Shown here one piece after another: positions 1-9,256 of a stretch of DNA of 64,000 nt. This stretch comes from Pandoraea anhela. GTDB taxonomy: Bacteria > Pseudomonadota > Gammaproteobacteria > Burkholderiales > Burkholderiaceae. Every line of letters begins with the position of its first letter. Position 1 is the first letter of the stretch. The position numbers were made by a program, and so were the translations under genes. The notes under the pieces were generated by a model. That model ran no database searches and had not been told where the DNA came from. It was given only the letters and a program-made list of their open reading frames with translations. The stretch spans positions 434,001 through 498,000 of the forward strand of contig NZ_CABPSB010000001.1 in assembly GCF_902459655.1 (NCBI RefSeq), in the 5' to 3' direction.

Positions 1-688
1 GACTGAGCGAGGACGGCTCCAGCTTCCCGGCCGCGCGCGCGACGATTCCGAGCCCGACGTCCACCAGCACCAGCGCAAGCATGATCGGCGTGGCCAGACG
101 CACCGCCGTATCCGTCACGCCGCCGCCCGTCGTAATCGCCAGCTCGATCGCCCGCGTCTGAAAATCCGGCAATGTGGACGCGAGGGGCCACCAGCGGAAC
201 GAGGCAAACACGACACCGAGGACAACGGGCATGCCGCCCGCCACGTAGAAGAGCGTGCTGGCGAGTTGCAGCAACAGATTCGACACCGGCGTGCTTTGAT
301 CGCCCAGCTGTGGGTTGGTCATCTGCACGTTGTTGAAGCCGGTGAGGTCGTCGATGATCACGCCCGCGCTCTGCGCAATCCAGAAGATCGACGCACTCGC
401 GTAACCGATCAGCAAGCCGATCAGGCTTTCCTTGAGCGTGAGCAGCAAGAGCATGCCGGCGGGCAGGCTGTCGAAGTCTTCGGGCGACTGCCCCGCCGCA
501 ATGAAACCCGTCAGCAAATAGACCATCCCCGCACGCGCCAGTCCGGGAATGGCCTGTGAGCCGGTTGGCGGCAGCACGAGAAAGAGCACGAGAATGCGGA
601 TGCTCGACAACGCGATCATGAACAGCAAGCCCTCCACATTCGAATGGAGCGTTTGGAGCGCGGTGAAGAAGGACGTCAGATCGAGCAT
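1..688 (-). CDS. sctT: T3SS export apparatus protein SctT (partial)
   Basis: SctT (HrcT/YscT/SpaR family) is an inner-membrane protein that forms part of the export gate with SctR and SctS. The reading frame starts at the ATG whose complement is at 686-688 and runs off the left edge, so the C-terminus is missing. The translation opens MLDLTSFFTALQTL and contains several long hydrophobic helices separated by short loops, as expected for this family, including a SIRILVLFLVLPP segment near residue 30. It is the last visible gene of the leftward operon, 48 bases after sctO, which is the position of hrcT in the Xanthomonas hrpB operon. Only the lack of the end limits confidence. Confidence 0.9.
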   Translation of the reverse strand, partial: MLDLTSFFTALQTLHSNVEGLLFMIALSSIRILVLFLVLPPTGSQAIPGLARAGMVYLLTGFIAAGQSPEDFDSLPAGMLLLLTLKESLIGLLIGYASASIFWIAQSAGVIIDDLTGFNNVQMTNPQLGDQSTPVSNLLLQLASTLFYVAGGMPVVLGVVFASFRWWPLASTLPDFQTRAIELAITTGGGVTDTAVRLATPIMLALVLVDVGLGIVARAAGKLEPSSLS

Positions 689-736
689 GGCGTGCGAAGT
701 GGGGGGCGCGAGCGTGGCGTGGGCGCCGAAAAACGG

Positions 737-1252
737 TCAGGCGCGCGACGCGCGCGCGCGTTGGCGGGCGCGATAGATGCGAGCGGCGGCCACTTCGCCG
801 CTCTCGTCGTCCATCGCCATTTCTGCGGCGAGCGCGGCTTCGCGCACCATGGCATTGCGTGCGTCGATACAGGCGTCGCGCGAGGCTTCGGCGCGCCTGA
901 GCCCTTGCTGCGCCGTCGTCACCCCGGATTGCGCCGACGCTACGCGGTCCTGCGCATGCGAGCATTGCTGCGCCGCCTGTTCGAGCACCGCGACCTGGTC
1001 CTTGAGCAGCAGGTCGTGACGCAGCCAGTCTTCGGGCGAGAACACGGGATTGTCGCGGATCGAGGCTGCCCACACGGCCCGGGTGTTCTCCAGCGTGGCT
1101 TCGGCGGCGTCGCGTTGGGCGTCGGCCGCTGCGGCCGCTTCCTGCGCATTCGCCAAGACGGCGGACGCCTCGGCAACCGCCGCCTGTGCACGCTCGCAGT
1201 GACGCGTCTTGACCCGAACGACCGTCGACCAGGCGCGCAGGCTGGCGGCCAT
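737..1252 (-). CDS. sctO: T3SS stalk protein SctO (HrpB7/YscO-like)
   Basis: This 171-residue protein is almost entirely alpha-helical coiled coil, rich in Ala, Arg, Gln and Glu with no hydrophobic segment. That composition and length match SctO proteins (HrpB7 in Xanthomonas, YscO, FliJ-like), which act as the central stalk linking the SctN ATPase ring to SctV. Sequence conservation in this family is poor, so the call rests on size, coiled-coil character and the slot between sctN (3 bases away) and sctT. The family role is known; the assignment here is inference from synteny. Confidence 0.8.
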   Translation of the reverse strand: MAASLRAWSTVVRVKTRHCERAQAAVAEASAVLANAQEAAAAADAQRDAAEATLENTRAVWAASIRDNPVFSPEDWLRHDLLLKDQVAVLEQAAQQCSHAQDRVASAQSGVTTAQQGLRRAEASRDACIDARNAMVREAALAAEMAMDDESGEVAAARIYRARQRARASRA

Positions 1253-1255
1253 GGC

Positions 1256-2599
1256 TTACTCCCCGTACGCGTATTGCGCGACGGTCGCGAGCGTCTCCTC
1301 GAACGGCGCGAGATCGTCGACACGCTGTCCCAGAAACGCTTCGAGCGCATCGTGATGCGCAAGCGCTTCGTCGCTGAGCGGATCGGCGCCGGAAGCGTAC
1401 TCACCGACCTGCAACAGCGTTTCGATCTCGTTGTACCGCGCGAGCAGCTTGCGCATGTGCCCGGCCCCGGTCTGATGATCGGGGTGCGCCACCAGCGACA
1501 TCACGCGGCTCAGGCTGTTGAGGATGTCGATGGCCGGATAGCGGTTGCGCGCCGCAATGTCGCGAGACAGAATCAGGTGGCCGTCGAGAATACCCCGGAC
1601 TTCTTCCGTCACCGGATCGCTGCCGGACTCGTCTTCGGCCAGCACCGTATAGAGCGCGGTGATCGAGCCGGTACTGCCCATGCCGGCGCGTTCGAGCAGA
1701 CGCGGCAATTCGGCGAAGATCGATGGCGGATAGCCACGACGCGTCGGCGGCTCCCCTGCCGCGAGCCCGATTTCACGCTGCGCGCGGGCAAAGCGCGTGA
1801 GTGAATCCATCATCATCAGCACACGCAGTCCCCGGTCGCGGAAGTATTCGGCGACGGCCGTGCCCACGTAAGCGGCCTTCGCGCGCTCGATGGACGAGCG
1901 GTCCGACGTCGCACAAACGACCACCGAGCGACGCATGCCTTCCGGGCCGAGCGTCAGCTCGATGAATTCGCGCACTTCGCGGCCGCGCTCCCCGATCAGC
2001 ACGATCACGCTGATGTCGGCGTCAGTGCCGCGCGCGAGCATGCCCAGCAACGTACTCTTGCCGACACCGGCCGGTGCGAAAATGCCGACGCGCTGACCTT
2101 CGCCGAACGTCGTCAGACCGTCGATGGCGCGTACGCCGGTCGCGATGGGCGTATCGATCATGCGCCGGTGCATCGGGTCCGGCGCGTTGGCGTGAATGGA
2201 GATGGATTCCGTCACGCGCAAGGGACCGAGCCCGTCGATAGGCTCGCCCAGTCCGTCGATCACGCGGCCCAGCAACGCGTCACCCACCCCGACCGAGAGC
2301 GGCTTGCCGGTGCCGGCGACGCGCGTCTCGCGCGACAGGCCGATCATGTTGCCGAACGGCGCGAGCAGCAGCCGGTCGCGGCTGAAACCCACGACCTCCG
2401 CCCGCTGGCGCACGGTACCGTCCTTGTCCAGCAGTGTGCAGAGTTCCCCGAGACAGGCGTCGAGGCCCGTGACCTGAATCAGCGTGCCCGCGACCTCCGC
2501 GATCTTGCCGAAGCGCCTGCCGAACGGCAATGCGTCGACCGCATCGCCGAACCAGCGGTCGATGGGCGGGGCGTCGGGAAAAGTGCGCGTTTCGGTCAT
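1256..2599 (-). CDS. sctN: T3SS ATPase SctN
   Basis: SctN (HrcN/YscN) is the cytoplasmic hexameric ATPase that strips chaperones and unfolds substrates at the export gate. The 447-residue protein has the usual length. A Walker A motif PAGVGKST lies at residues 176-183, followed by the [11 protein letters not shown] block and a Walker B strand [12 protein letters not shown], then the conserved [12 protein letters not shown] segment. These are diagnostic of the type III/F1-beta ATPase family. It overlaps sctL by four bases (ATGA), which suggests translational coupling of the ATPase to its stator. Confidence 0.98.
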   Translation of the reverse strand: MTETRTFPDAPPIDRWFGDAVDALPFGRRFGKIAEVAGTLIQVTGLDACLGELCTLLDKDGTVRQRAEVVGFSRDRLLLAPFGNMIGLSRETRVAGTGKPLSVGVGDALLGRVIDGLGEPIDGLGPLRVTESISIHANAPDPMHRRMIDTPIATGVRAIDGLTTFGEGQRVGIFAPAGVGKSTLLGMLARGTDADISVIVLIGERGREVREFIELTLGPEGMRRSVVVCATSDRSSIERAKAAYVGTAVAEYFRDRGLRVLMMMDSLTRFARAQREIGLAAGEPPTRRGYPPSIFAELPRLLERAGMGSTGSITALYTVLAEDESGSDPVTEEVRGILDGHLILSRDIAARNRYPAIDILNSLSRVMSLVAHPDHQTGAGHMRKLLARYNEIETLLQVGEYASGADPLSDEALAHHDALEAFLGQRVDDLAPFEETLATVAQYAYGE

Positions 2600-3513
2600 G
2601 CGTGGTCATGCGCCGCCAGGGCATCCTCGTCAAAATCGGCAAACTCGACAACCTCGGGAATCTCGACCGCCGCCACGCCTGCGGCAAACCCAGTGGCCTC
2701 AGCGACCTCCGCACGGTCGGTGTGCCAGGCCGGATCGACCGCGAGGTCGGCGGAGTCGTCGGAGTCGTCGGAGTCGTCGGAGTCGTCGGAGTCGGCAGGC
2801 TCGGCAGACGCAGTGGACTCGGCGGGGTGGGACAGCGTCATGCGCTCGACCGCATATCCGAGCGCTTGCCGCAACGCGTCCAGCTGGATCGACAGGCTGG
2901 CGTCGAGAATGCCGTCGTCCCATTCGCACCGGCAGTCGCCCGGTTGCGCGGCGTCGTCGGGCATGACATCGAAACCGCCGCGCCAATCCGTCGCGGCCGC
3001 CATCTCGTCGAGTGCGCTGCGCGCCATGTCGACGTCATCCGGATGCACGCGCAATACCAGATGCGTATGCTCGTCGATCATGCGATGCAGGGTCGCCAGT
3101 ACCGTGCGCATACGTACTTCGCGCCCGGCGTCGCCGACCATCTGTTCGACGGCGCGGCACACCACGCCGGCCAGACGTTCGCCCATTTGCTGCATCGCCG
3201 CCTGACGATCTTCGACACGCGCATGCATCGATGCATGCGCCGCCTCGATACCCTGTGCGAAGCCCGCTTCGTATCCGCCCGCCTCGGCCTGCGCGAAGCG
3301 CTCGCGAGCTGCTTCGTCGATCTGCTCGGCGGCAGCCCGGGCGCTCGCAACGAGTGCGTCAGCCTCCTGACGGGCTTGTGCAAGCAGGGCCTGCGCCTGC
3401 GCGAGCGCCGAATCGAGATCCACCACGCGCGCAATCTGCTCCCGACGCAACACGCGCTGACGCAGCCCGATGCGCGGCGCGTCGTGAGACGAAGGATTGA
3501 GCCAGACGATCAT
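2596..3513 (-). CDS. sctL: T3SS stator protein SctL (HrpB5/YscL-like)
   Basis: SctL (HrpB5/HrpE/YscL, FliH-like) regulates the SctN ATPase and connects it to the cytoplasmic sorting platform. The 305-residue protein has an Ala/Arg/Gln-rich helical N-terminal half (residues 35-130), typical of the FliH/YscL stalk, and a globular C-terminal half. A Ser-Asp-Asp repeat of four units near residue 250 is unusual for the family and comes from a 9-base tandem repeat (2752-2796). The acidic tail makes the protein longer than most SctL. Start and stop overlap both neighbours by four bases, so it is firmly in the operon. Confidence 0.88.
   Translation of the reverse strand: MIVWLNPSSHDAPRIGLRQRVLRREQIARVVDLDSALAQAQALLAQARQEADALVASARAAAEQIDEAARERFAQAEAGGYEAGFAQGIEAAHASMHARVEDRQAAMQQMGERLAGVVCRAVEQMVGDAGREVRMRTVLATLHRMIDEHTHLVLRVHPDDVDMARSALDEMAAATDWRGGFDVMPDDAAQPGDCRCEWDDGILDASLSIQLDALRQALGYAVERMTLSHPAESTASAEPADSDDSDDSDDSDDSADLAVDPAWHTDRAEVAEATGFAAGVAAVEIPEVVEFADFDEDALAAHDHA
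2752..2796 (-). repeat. 9-bp tandem repeat inside sctL encoding Ser-Asp-Asp
   Basis: The unit ggagtcgtc occurs four times in a row from 2752 to 2787, followed by a variant copy. It is in frame and encodes the acidic SDD run of SctL. A repeat of this kind can change length by slippage without breaking the frame. Confidence 0.85.
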
Positions 3514-4172
3514 ACGAATTCAGGCAGAAGTGAAGGCAGGTCTACAAAAAAACGCGTGGTCTCGCGCGCAAGTTCCGCGTGACCGGGCATCTCGTGGACG
3601 GGCACCCCATCGAACCGGGCAAGACGCAACGACAGCAATGGCATCAACGACGGATCGTCGATGCCACCCGGGTGGCGCAGGCGCGATAAGCCGTCGGCGA
3701 CCAGCGTTTGCGACGTCACGTCGGCAGGCCAGTCCGGCTCGCTGACGCCATGCACGGGCGCGACAGCGAGCAGACGCGTGAACGCCTCTCGGCCCACCGC
3801 GGCACGCAACGTCAACAGCCGCTCCCGATCGACGCAACGCCGCACCAGCGCGCCTCGCGCATACAGCGCGCGCATCGCCAACACGCGCAAGAGCAGCGGT
3901 TCGTCGCACACGGCCAGCCGGGCGGCGGGCGACAGGAACGTTGCCGGAGACACGCTCGTCAGCGCAGCGACACTGCGCCATGCGCCGGGTCCCGGCGGCA
4001 CGGGCCGTGTCGGCGACGACAGGCGGGATGTGACATCCTGGGCAACACCGCGCAAACATTGCTCGAAACGTCTCAGCGCGTCCAGCAGCACCTCGATGGG
4101 GACGTCTGCCGCCGACATCGCGCTCATCGTGTTCATCGACCCCGTTGGCGCTGACATACGCTGCCCGCTCAT
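3510..4172 (-). CDS. sctK: T3SS sorting platform protein SctK (HrpB4-like)
   Basis: SctK proteins (HrpB4 in Xanthomonas, YscK) form arms of the cytoplasmic sorting platform between SctD and SctQ. The 220-residue protein is soluble, helical and rich in Leu, Arg and Ala, ending [10 protein letters not shown]. The family is highly divergent, so I place it mainly by its exact slot between sctJ and sctL, where Xanthomonas has hrpB4, and by its size. It overlaps sctJ and sctL by four bases each. The first Met gives a Met/Ser-rich leader of about 20 residues; internal ATG codons at residues 6, 13, 16 and 19 are possible alternatives. Confidence 0.75.
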   Translation of the reverse strand: MSGQRMSAPTGSMNTMSAMSAADVPIEVLLDALRRFEQCLRGVAQDVTSRLSSPTRPVPPGPGAWRSVAALTSVSPATFLSPAARLAVCDEPLLLRVLAMRALYARGALVRRCVDRERLLTLRAAVGREAFTRLLAVAPVHGVSEPDWPADVTSQTLVADGLSRLRHPGGIDDPSLMPLLSLRLARFDGVPVHEMPGHAELARETTRFFVDLPSLLPEFV

Positions 4173-5005
4173 GACTGCGTGGACGCGCCGGGCGCTGCCG
4201 TGGCGCCGTCGATATCCTCCGGCGCGGCCGTGTCATCGTTTCCGGCACGCTTCGCGCCGAACTTTGCCCCCAACAAACCGGCGATCCGCTTGCGCATCAC
4301 GAACCCCGCCACGCCGAGCCCTGCCAGCACCACACCCGCAAGCGCCGCGAGCGCCCACGCGGGCAGCCCGCCGCTCTCGCGACGACGCATATTGCCCGCA
4401 TTTGCCTGGGCTGCCGGCACGAATGTCACGCTGACGTTTTCGTACGTCAGGCCTTCGACGCTATGCATCACCAGATTCTTGATGTTGGGCGTGAGCGAGG
4501 CGACGTCGGTATTCGGCCGATAAGTAATGAAGACGGCCGCAGACGACGGCTTGACGACAGACGACAGCGGATCGTTGTTCGGCAGCACGATCTGGACACT
4601 CGCGTACGACACACCGTCGATACGCGAGAGCATTGCCGACAACTGCTGCGACACGCCGTAAATGAAACGCACGCGTTCTTCCGTGGGCGTGGAAATCAGC
4701 CCGTCCTTCTTGAACATTTCGCCGAGGTTGGCGTACTTGTCGTGCGGCAATCCGTGCGCGTGCAGCACCTGAACGGCAGCCGCGAAATCGTCTTCCGCCA
4801 CGCTCACGGTCCACGACTTGCCGTTGTCCGGCGACTGCTTGTCCGAACGAATGCCCTGCTCATACAACACGGTGAGCATGTCGTCGGCGTCGCTCTCGCT
4901 CAACTGCGAATACAACTGCTTGTTGCATCCCGCGAGCAGCAACACCAGCGCTAACGCCAGAACTTTCCACTTCACGCACCCACGGGGCGCCACGGCTCGC
5001 GTCAT
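4169..5005 (-). CDS. sctJ: T3SS inner-membrane ring lipoprotein SctJ
   Basis: SctJ (HrcJ/YscJ/PrgK) forms the inner ring of the basal body in the periplasm. The 278-residue protein begins with a lipoprotein signal peptide whose lipobox LLAGC puts the lipidated cysteine at residue 27. Two ring-building domains follow (residues about 28-85 and 105-190, with the family segments [12 protein letters not shown] and [13 protein letters not shown]). A transmembrane helix lies at about 217-237, followed by a basic cytoplasmic tail. A GTG at residue 11 (position 4975) is an alternative start giving a shorter signal peptide. It begins one base past the end of sctI. Confidence 0.97.
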   Translation of the reverse strand: MTRAVAPRGCVKWKVLALALVLLLAGCNKQLYSQLSESDADDMLTVLYEQGIRSDKQSPDNGKSWTVSVAEDDFAAAVQVLHAHGLPHDKYANLGEMFKKDGLISTPTEERVRFIYGVSQQLSAMLSRIDGVSYASVQIVLPNNDPLSSVVKPSSAAVFITYRPNTDVASLTPNIKNLVMHSVEGLTYENVSVTFVPAAQANAGNMRRRESGGLPAWALAALAGVVLAGLGVAGFVMRKRIAGLLGAKFGAKRAGNDDTAAPEDIDGATAAPGASTQS

Positions 5006-5006
5006 G

Positions 5007-5474
5007 TCACTGGTTCTTCATCAGGTTCTGCACGGCGCCTTTCCCGCCCTGCGCGAAGCCCACACCCAACTCGATGCGGGCCATCGTCTCCGCCATTTCG
5101 AATTGCAGACGGACCATATTCGCCGTCAGTTCCCGCGTGTCCATCTCGCCGGCTTCTGCCTGAAAGTGCGCGACGTCGGCCGAGACACGGTTGACTGCAT
5201 CGTCCTGACTGGCCACCATCTGCGCCGCGATGGACGTGTGCGCGCCGCCCACGTTGCTCGGACGCTCAAGCGAGGCATTCGCCATCGACTGACGAAAACG
5301 CGCCTCGGCGTCGACGGACGCCGGGGGCGGCATCGACGCCGCCGGGCCCTGGGCTCCGGCAGGCATTGTGCCCGGCACCGCCCCCAGCCCCGCGCCGGGG
5401 CCGACTGCCGTCACGGCGCTTTGGGCGGCCAATGCGGTCACGGGCGGCACCGGCTTCACAGACATGATGGCCAT
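5007..5474 (-). CDS. sctI: T3SS inner rod protein SctI (HrpB2-like)
   Basis: SctI (HrpB2/YscI/PrgJ) builds the adaptor or inner rod between the export gate and the needle or pilus and is itself secreted early. The 155-residue protein has a disordered Pro/Gly/Ala-rich first half and an amphipathic helical C-terminus ([16 protein letters not shown]) of the kind seen in HrpB2 and YscI. The ATG at 5474 has a good ribosome site (GGGAG). It lies between hrpB1 and sctJ exactly as hrpB2 does in Xanthomonas. Confidence 0.85.
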   Translation of the reverse strand: MAIMSVKPVPPVTALAAQSAVTAVGPGAGLGAVPGTMPAGAQGPAASMPPPASVDAEARFRQSMANASLERPSNVGGAHTSIAAQMVASQDDAVNRVSADVAHFQAEAGEMDTRELTANMVRLQFEMAETMARIELGVGFAQGGKGAVQNLMKNQ

Positions 5475-5495
5475 GAACTCCCTCGCTCGGCGCGA

Positions 5496-5954
5496 TCAGG
5501 CGCGCATGAAATGCATGGTGGCGAACGGCGAAATGTCGCCGGTGGTGGTCGCCGACGGCTCGGCTTCCTTGCGCTTGCCCATGAGCAGGCTCACGAGATT
5601 GACCGATTCCGTATCTTCGTTGCGAGCAAGCACTTCGTTGGCGTAAATACGCCACGAAGGATCGCGCAACGAGAAAAGGCAGATCGCGGTGAGCGCGCTC
5701 ACATAGGCGCCATACGGCGAGCGAAGCTGCTGATTCTCCAGCTCGCGCAACAGTTGCGTCGCCTCGGTGTACTTCTTGCGGCCCATCAGCAGCCAGACGT
5801 CGTACACGTGCAGCTCGCGAAAGCGCGGGCGCATCACGTGCAGCGCTGCGAGCAGACGTTCGGCCTCGTTCAGATATTCCTTGTTAACGCTCGTCACGAG
5901 CAGTTCGATGAGACCGGATACCAGGTTGTCCGGACAGGACGTCAGTTCGAGCAC
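5496..5954 (-). CDS. hrpB1: HrpB1/HrpK-family T3SS protein
   Basis: HrpB1/HrpK proteins are small TPR-like helical proteins needed for Hrp2 secretion; Xanthomonas HrpB1 has been described as a periplasmic component. The segment around residues 20-115 (ERLLAALHVMRPRF, YDVWLLMGRKKYTEA) is a typical helical-repeat pattern for the family. I choose the GTG at 5954 because GGAGG sits five bases upstream and the product then begins close to the family start, giving 152 residues. An ATG at 6008 adds 18 residues without a comparable ribosome site. It is the first gene of the leftward operon and lies behind a PIP-box promoter. Confidence 0.88.
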   Translation of the reverse strand: MLELTSCPDNLVSGLIELLVTSVNKEYLNEAERLLAALHVMRPRFRELHVYDVWLLMGRKKYTEATQLLRELENQQLRSPYGAYVSALTAICLFSLRDPSWRIYANEVLARNEDTESVNLVSLLMGKRKEAEPSATTTGDISPFATMHFMRA

Positions 5955-6026
5955 GCTCGCCTCCGTGGGTGGTAGATACCACGCCGACGCTACACGCACA
6001 CCGTGCACGCCGGCCTTATGTCACCC

Positions 6027-6089
6027 ACGATAGCCGCGCCACCCGTCATGCGATGGGGCCTAATGCGAACAATCGTCGCCCGGTGCGAA
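6027..6089 (-). promoter_or_regulatory. PIP box with -10 hexamer driving the hrpB1 operon
   Basis: On the plus strand GCGAA at 6065-6069 and GCGAA at 6085-6089 are separated by exactly 15 bases. Read on the minus strand this is a perfect TTCGC-N15-TTCGC plant-inducible-promoter (PIP) box. Thirty-two bases downstream, 6027-6032 reads TATCGT on the minus strand, matching the YANNRT -10 hexamer expected 30-32 bases after the box. In Xanthomonas and Ralstonia this element is bound by HrpX/HrpB; a regulator of that family is encoded at 21965-23431. Confidence 0.88.
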
Positions 6090-6136
6090 TCCCCATGGCC
6101 GCTCGCATGCGCCTTCACATTTGCCTCAGCGGACGT

Positions 6137-6198
6137 TTCGCGATGCGCATCGCGACTTCGCATTGCGTTTACGACGACCGCAGCGCATCGACCAACAT
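6137..6198 (+). promoter_or_regulatory. PIP box with -10 hexamer driving sctU operon
   Basis: TTCGC at 6137-6141 and TTCGC at 6157-6161 are separated by exactly 15 bases, a perfect PIP box facing right. Thirty-one bases later 6193-6198 reads CAACAT, matching YANNRT. It is divergent from the hrpB1 PIP box 48 bases away. Transcription predicted from this -10 would begin within a few bases of the sctU ATG at 6206. Confidence 0.87.
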
Positions 6199-6205
6199 CG
6201 CGCTC

Positions 6206-7270
6206 ATGTCCGACGAAAAGACCGAAGAGCCCACAGAGAAAAAGCTAGAGCAGGCCAAAAAGGACGGGGAGTCGCCCAAGAGCACCGACCTTCCCGCGGC
6301 CCTGCTCTTTCTCGCGGGCGCCGCCGTGCTCGACTTCGCCCCCGGTTTCCAGGGCGATCACTTGCGTCAAATGTTCCTGATCGCGTTCGACGTCGGCCAC
6401 CTCAGTTCACAGGGCTACGACATTTTCGACGCCATGCGCGTCATCGGCATTCAGGCCGCATGGGTCCTGCTGCCCATGCTCGCCCTCGCCTTTCTGGTGC
6501 CGATCATCGGTTTGGTCGCCCAGATCGGCGTGAACGTCACTTTCAAGCCGCTCACGCCGAAGTTCGACGCCATCAACCCCGGCGCCGGCCTCAAGCGCAT
6601 GTTCTCGCTGCGCTCGTTCATCGACCTGATCAAGATGACGATCAAAGCCGTGGTGCTCGTGGCCGTGCTCTACAAGGTGACGTGGCTGCTGATGCCGGCT
6701 GCGGCGGGTCTGGTGTACCAATCGACGTTCGCCGCTGCAAGCATCGCCTGGACGCTGCTGTGTCGCTTCATGGCTGTGGGCGGCTTCATCACACTGCTGC
6801 TCGGTGTGGCCGACTACGGCATCCAGCGCTGGCTGTTCATTCGCGATCACCGCATGACCAAAGACGAAATCAAGCGCGAGAGCAAGGAATCCGAAGGCGA
6901 TCCGGAGATCAAGCACAAGCGCAAGGCCTTTGCCAAGGAATTGCTCGAGGAACCGCCGAAGGCTCCGCTCTCGCAAGCGAACGCGCTCGTCGTAAATCCG
7001 ACGCATTACGCCGTGGCGATTCGCTATGCGCCCGAGGAGCACGGGCTGCCGCGCGTGATCGCCAAAGGACTCGACGACGAAGCGCTGCGCATGCGCGCCC
7101 ATGCCGAAGCCATCGGGGTGCCGATCGTGCCTGCGCCGCCCCTGGCGCGCGCGCTCTACGAAGTTCCGCTCGGAGACGCCGTGCCCGACCCGCTGTTCGA
7201 CGCCGTTGCCGAAGTGCTGATCTGGGTCAGCCAGTTGCCACAGTCCGGTGGTTCCGGTCTGCCCGCCTGA
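6206..7270 (+). CDS. sctU: T3SS export switch protein SctU
   Basis: SctU (HrcU/YscU) is the inner-membrane autoprotease that switches export from early to late substrates. The 354-residue protein starts MSDEKTEEPTEKK, the conserved family opening, which fixes the start at 6206. About four transmembrane helices fall between residues 30 and 210. A basic linker follows, then the autocleavage motif NPTH at residues 264-267 in the cytoplasmic domain. There is no Shine-Dalgarno sequence, and the PIP -10 hexamer ends eight bases upstream, so the message may be leaderless. First gene of the rightward operon. Confidence 0.97.
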   Translation: MSDEKTEEPTEKKLEQAKKDGESPKSTDLPAALLFLAGAAVLDFAPGFQGDHLRQMFLIAFDVGHLSSQGYDIFDAMRVIGIQAAWVLLPMLALAFLVPIIGLVAQIGVNVTFKPLTPKFDAINPGAGLKRMFSLRSFIDLIKMTIKAVVLVAVLYKVTWLLMPAAAGLVYQSTFAAASIAWTLLCRFMAVGGFITLLLGVADYGIQRWLFIRDHRMTKDEIKRESKESEGDPEIKHKRKAFAKELLEEPPKAPLSQANALVVNPTHYAVAIRYAPEEHGLPRVIAKGLDDEALRMRAHAEAIGVPIVPAPPLARALYEVPLGDAVPDPLFDAVAEVLIWVSQLPQSGGSGLPA

Positions 7271-7283
7271 GGTTCAAGCCGCC

Positions 7284-9206
7284 ATGAAAGCCAACGTCCA
7301 TCGCTATTCCGGCGAAGTCGCCATCGCCGCCCTCATCGTGGCAGTGGTCGCCCTCATGATCCTGCCGTTGCCCACGCTGCTCATCGACATGCTGCTGTCG
7401 GTGAACATTACGCTCAGCGTGGTGCTTCTCACGGCGACCATGTATGTCCCCAGCGCGACCTCGCTGTCCTCGTTCCCATCGCTGCTGCTGTTCACGACAC
7501 TGCTGCGACTGTCGCTGAACATTGCCTCGACCAAGTCGATTCTGCTTCACGCCGATGCGGGACACATCATCGAGAGCTTCGGCGAACTGGTCGTCGGCGG
7601 CAACCTCGTGGTTGGCCTGGTCGTGTTCCTGATCATCACGACGGTGCAGTTCATCGTGATCGCCAAAGGCTCGGAGCGTGTGGCCGAAGTCGGTGCGCGA
7701 TTCACGCTCGACGCCATGCCGGGCAAGCAGATGAGTATCGACGCCGACGTGCGCGCCGGGAACCTCACCGGCGAAGAGGCGCGCAAACTCCGCGCGTTGC
7801 TCGCCGTCGAGAGTCAGTTGCACGGCGGCATGGACGGTGCGATGAAGTTCGTCAAGGGCGACGCCATTGCGGGGCTCGTCATCACCATGGTCAACATTGT
7901 GGCCGGCATCGTGATCGGTGTGACGTACCACGGCATGACCGCCGGCGAGGCGGCGTCGCGCTTTGCCGTGCTGTCCATCGGCGATGCGATGGTCTCGCAG
8001 ATCCCGTCGCTGCTCATTTCCGTGGCCGCCGGCGTGATGATCACGCGTGTGGCCAACGATCACGAAAAGCCGCGCTCGCTGGGTATGGAAATCGCCGCGC
8101 AACTCTCGACGAGCCCGCGCGCCCTGTGGACAGCGTCGATCCTGCTGTGCGGCTTCGCGCTTGTGCCGGGCTTTCCGTCGACGATCTTCCTCGTGCTCGC
8201 CTCCGCCATCTTCATCGGCGGGCGTGCGGTGCGCGCTCACCTGCAACGCAATGCCCGCAGCGACGGTGAAGCGCTCACCTCGTTGCAACGCGAAGGCGCG
8301 AAAAAACTCGCGGGCAACATGCTGCGACATGCGCCGTCGTTCGCCGCACCGCTCGCCGTCAAGCTCTCCGTATCGCTCGCCACGCAGATCGACAGTACCG
8401 TGCTGAACGAAGCCTTCGAGAAAGGCCGTCGCGCCGTCACCGACGAACTCGGCCTGCCCTTCCCCGGCATCGTGTTCTGGGCCGATGAAAGCTTCGCGGA
8501 AGACGAGTTCGAAGTGCTCATTCACGATGTGCCTGTCGCGCGCGACGTCTGCGTCGCCACCTCCGCCGACTCGCGCGAGGTGCAGATCAGCAAGTGCGTG
8601 GTGACGATGCTGCGGCGCGAAGCGCGCCTGTTCATCGGCGTTCAGGAAACGCAATGGATCATGGAGCGCGCCACGCCCGACTATCCCAATCTGGTGACGG
8701 AAGTACAAAAGGCCGCACCGGTGCAGCGTATCGCAGAAGTGCTGCGCCGCCTGCTCGAAGAGCAGGTGCCCATCCGCGACATTCGCGCCATCATGGAAAG
8801 TCTGGTGGCATGGGGGCCGAAGGAAAAAGATCTGATCATGCTCACGGAGTACGTGCGCAGCGATCTGGGCCGGATGATCGCGCACCGCGCCGCGCAGGGG
8901 CAAGGCCGCCTGCCCGCTATCGTGCTCGATCAGGCGCTGGAGCAGACCATCCGGCAGGCCATCAAGCCCACGCCGGCCGGCAACTTCCTCACGCTCGAAC
9001 CCCATCTCATCGAGGCGATCGTGCGACGCCTCGCCGAACTGGCGACCGATACGCCGCCCGAGAATCTGGCCGTGGTGACTGCGGCCGACATCCGTCGCTA
9101 TTTCCGCCGCCTGATCGAAAAGCGCTTCCACTGGATGAACGTGTACTCGTTTCAGGAACTCAACGGCGAAGTCGACTTACGCATGATCGGCCAGTTGTCG
9201 ATCTGA
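7284..9206 (+). CDS. sctV: T3SS major export gate protein SctV
   Basis: SctV (HrcV/YscV/InvA, FHIPEP family) forms the nonameric export gate ring. I start at the ATG at 7284, 13 bases after sctU, giving 640 residues, slightly short of the usual 680-700. Hydrophobic helices fill the first 310 residues. The FHIPEP block is clear: RLSLNIASTKSILLH, the loop segment DAMPGKQMSIDAD, and LTGEEARKLR. The soluble C-terminal half (about 320-640) includes the family segment PAGNFLTLEPHL and ends at a MIGQLSI tail. Upstream in-frame codons exist (7248), but they overlap sctU and lack conserved sequence. Confidence 0.97.
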   Translation: MKANVHRYSGEVAIAALIVAVVALMILPLPTLLIDMLLSVNITLSVVLLTATMYVPSATSLSSFPSLLLFTTLLRLSLNIASTKSILLHADAGHIIESFGELVVGGNLVVGLVVFLIITTVQFIVIAKGSERVAEVGARFTLDAMPGKQMSIDADVRAGNLTGEEARKLRALLAVESQLHGGMDGAMKFVKGDAIAGLVITMVNIVAGIVIGVTYHGMTAGEAASRFAVLSIGDAMVSQIPSLLISVAAGVMITRVANDHEKPRSLGMEIAAQLSTSPRALWTASILLCGFALVPGFPSTIFLVLASAIFIGGRAVRAHLQRNARSDGEALTSLQREGAKKLAGNMLRHAPSFAAPLAVKLSVSLATQIDSTVLNEAFEKGRRAVTDELGLPFPGIVFWADESFAEDEFEVLIHDVPVARDVCVATSADSREVQISKCVVTMLRREARLFIGVQETQWIMERATPDYPNLVTEVQKAAPVQRIAEVLRRLLEEQVPIRDIRAIMESLVAWGPKEKDLIMLTEYVRSDLGRMIAHRAAQGQGRLPAIVLDQALEQTIRQAIKPTPAGNFLTLEPHLIEAIVRRLAELATDTPPENLAVVTAADIRRYFRRLIEKRFHWMNVYSFQELNGEVDLRMIGQLSI

Positions 9207-9256
9207 ACGACGCACGAGACCGCCGGAACACCGGAACGCTCGGGAGACGACCCCTC

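Noticed and set aside
7227-9131. A 634-codon frame antisense to sctV
   Set aside because: Low-complexity His/Arg/Gln shadow; sctV is unambiguous.
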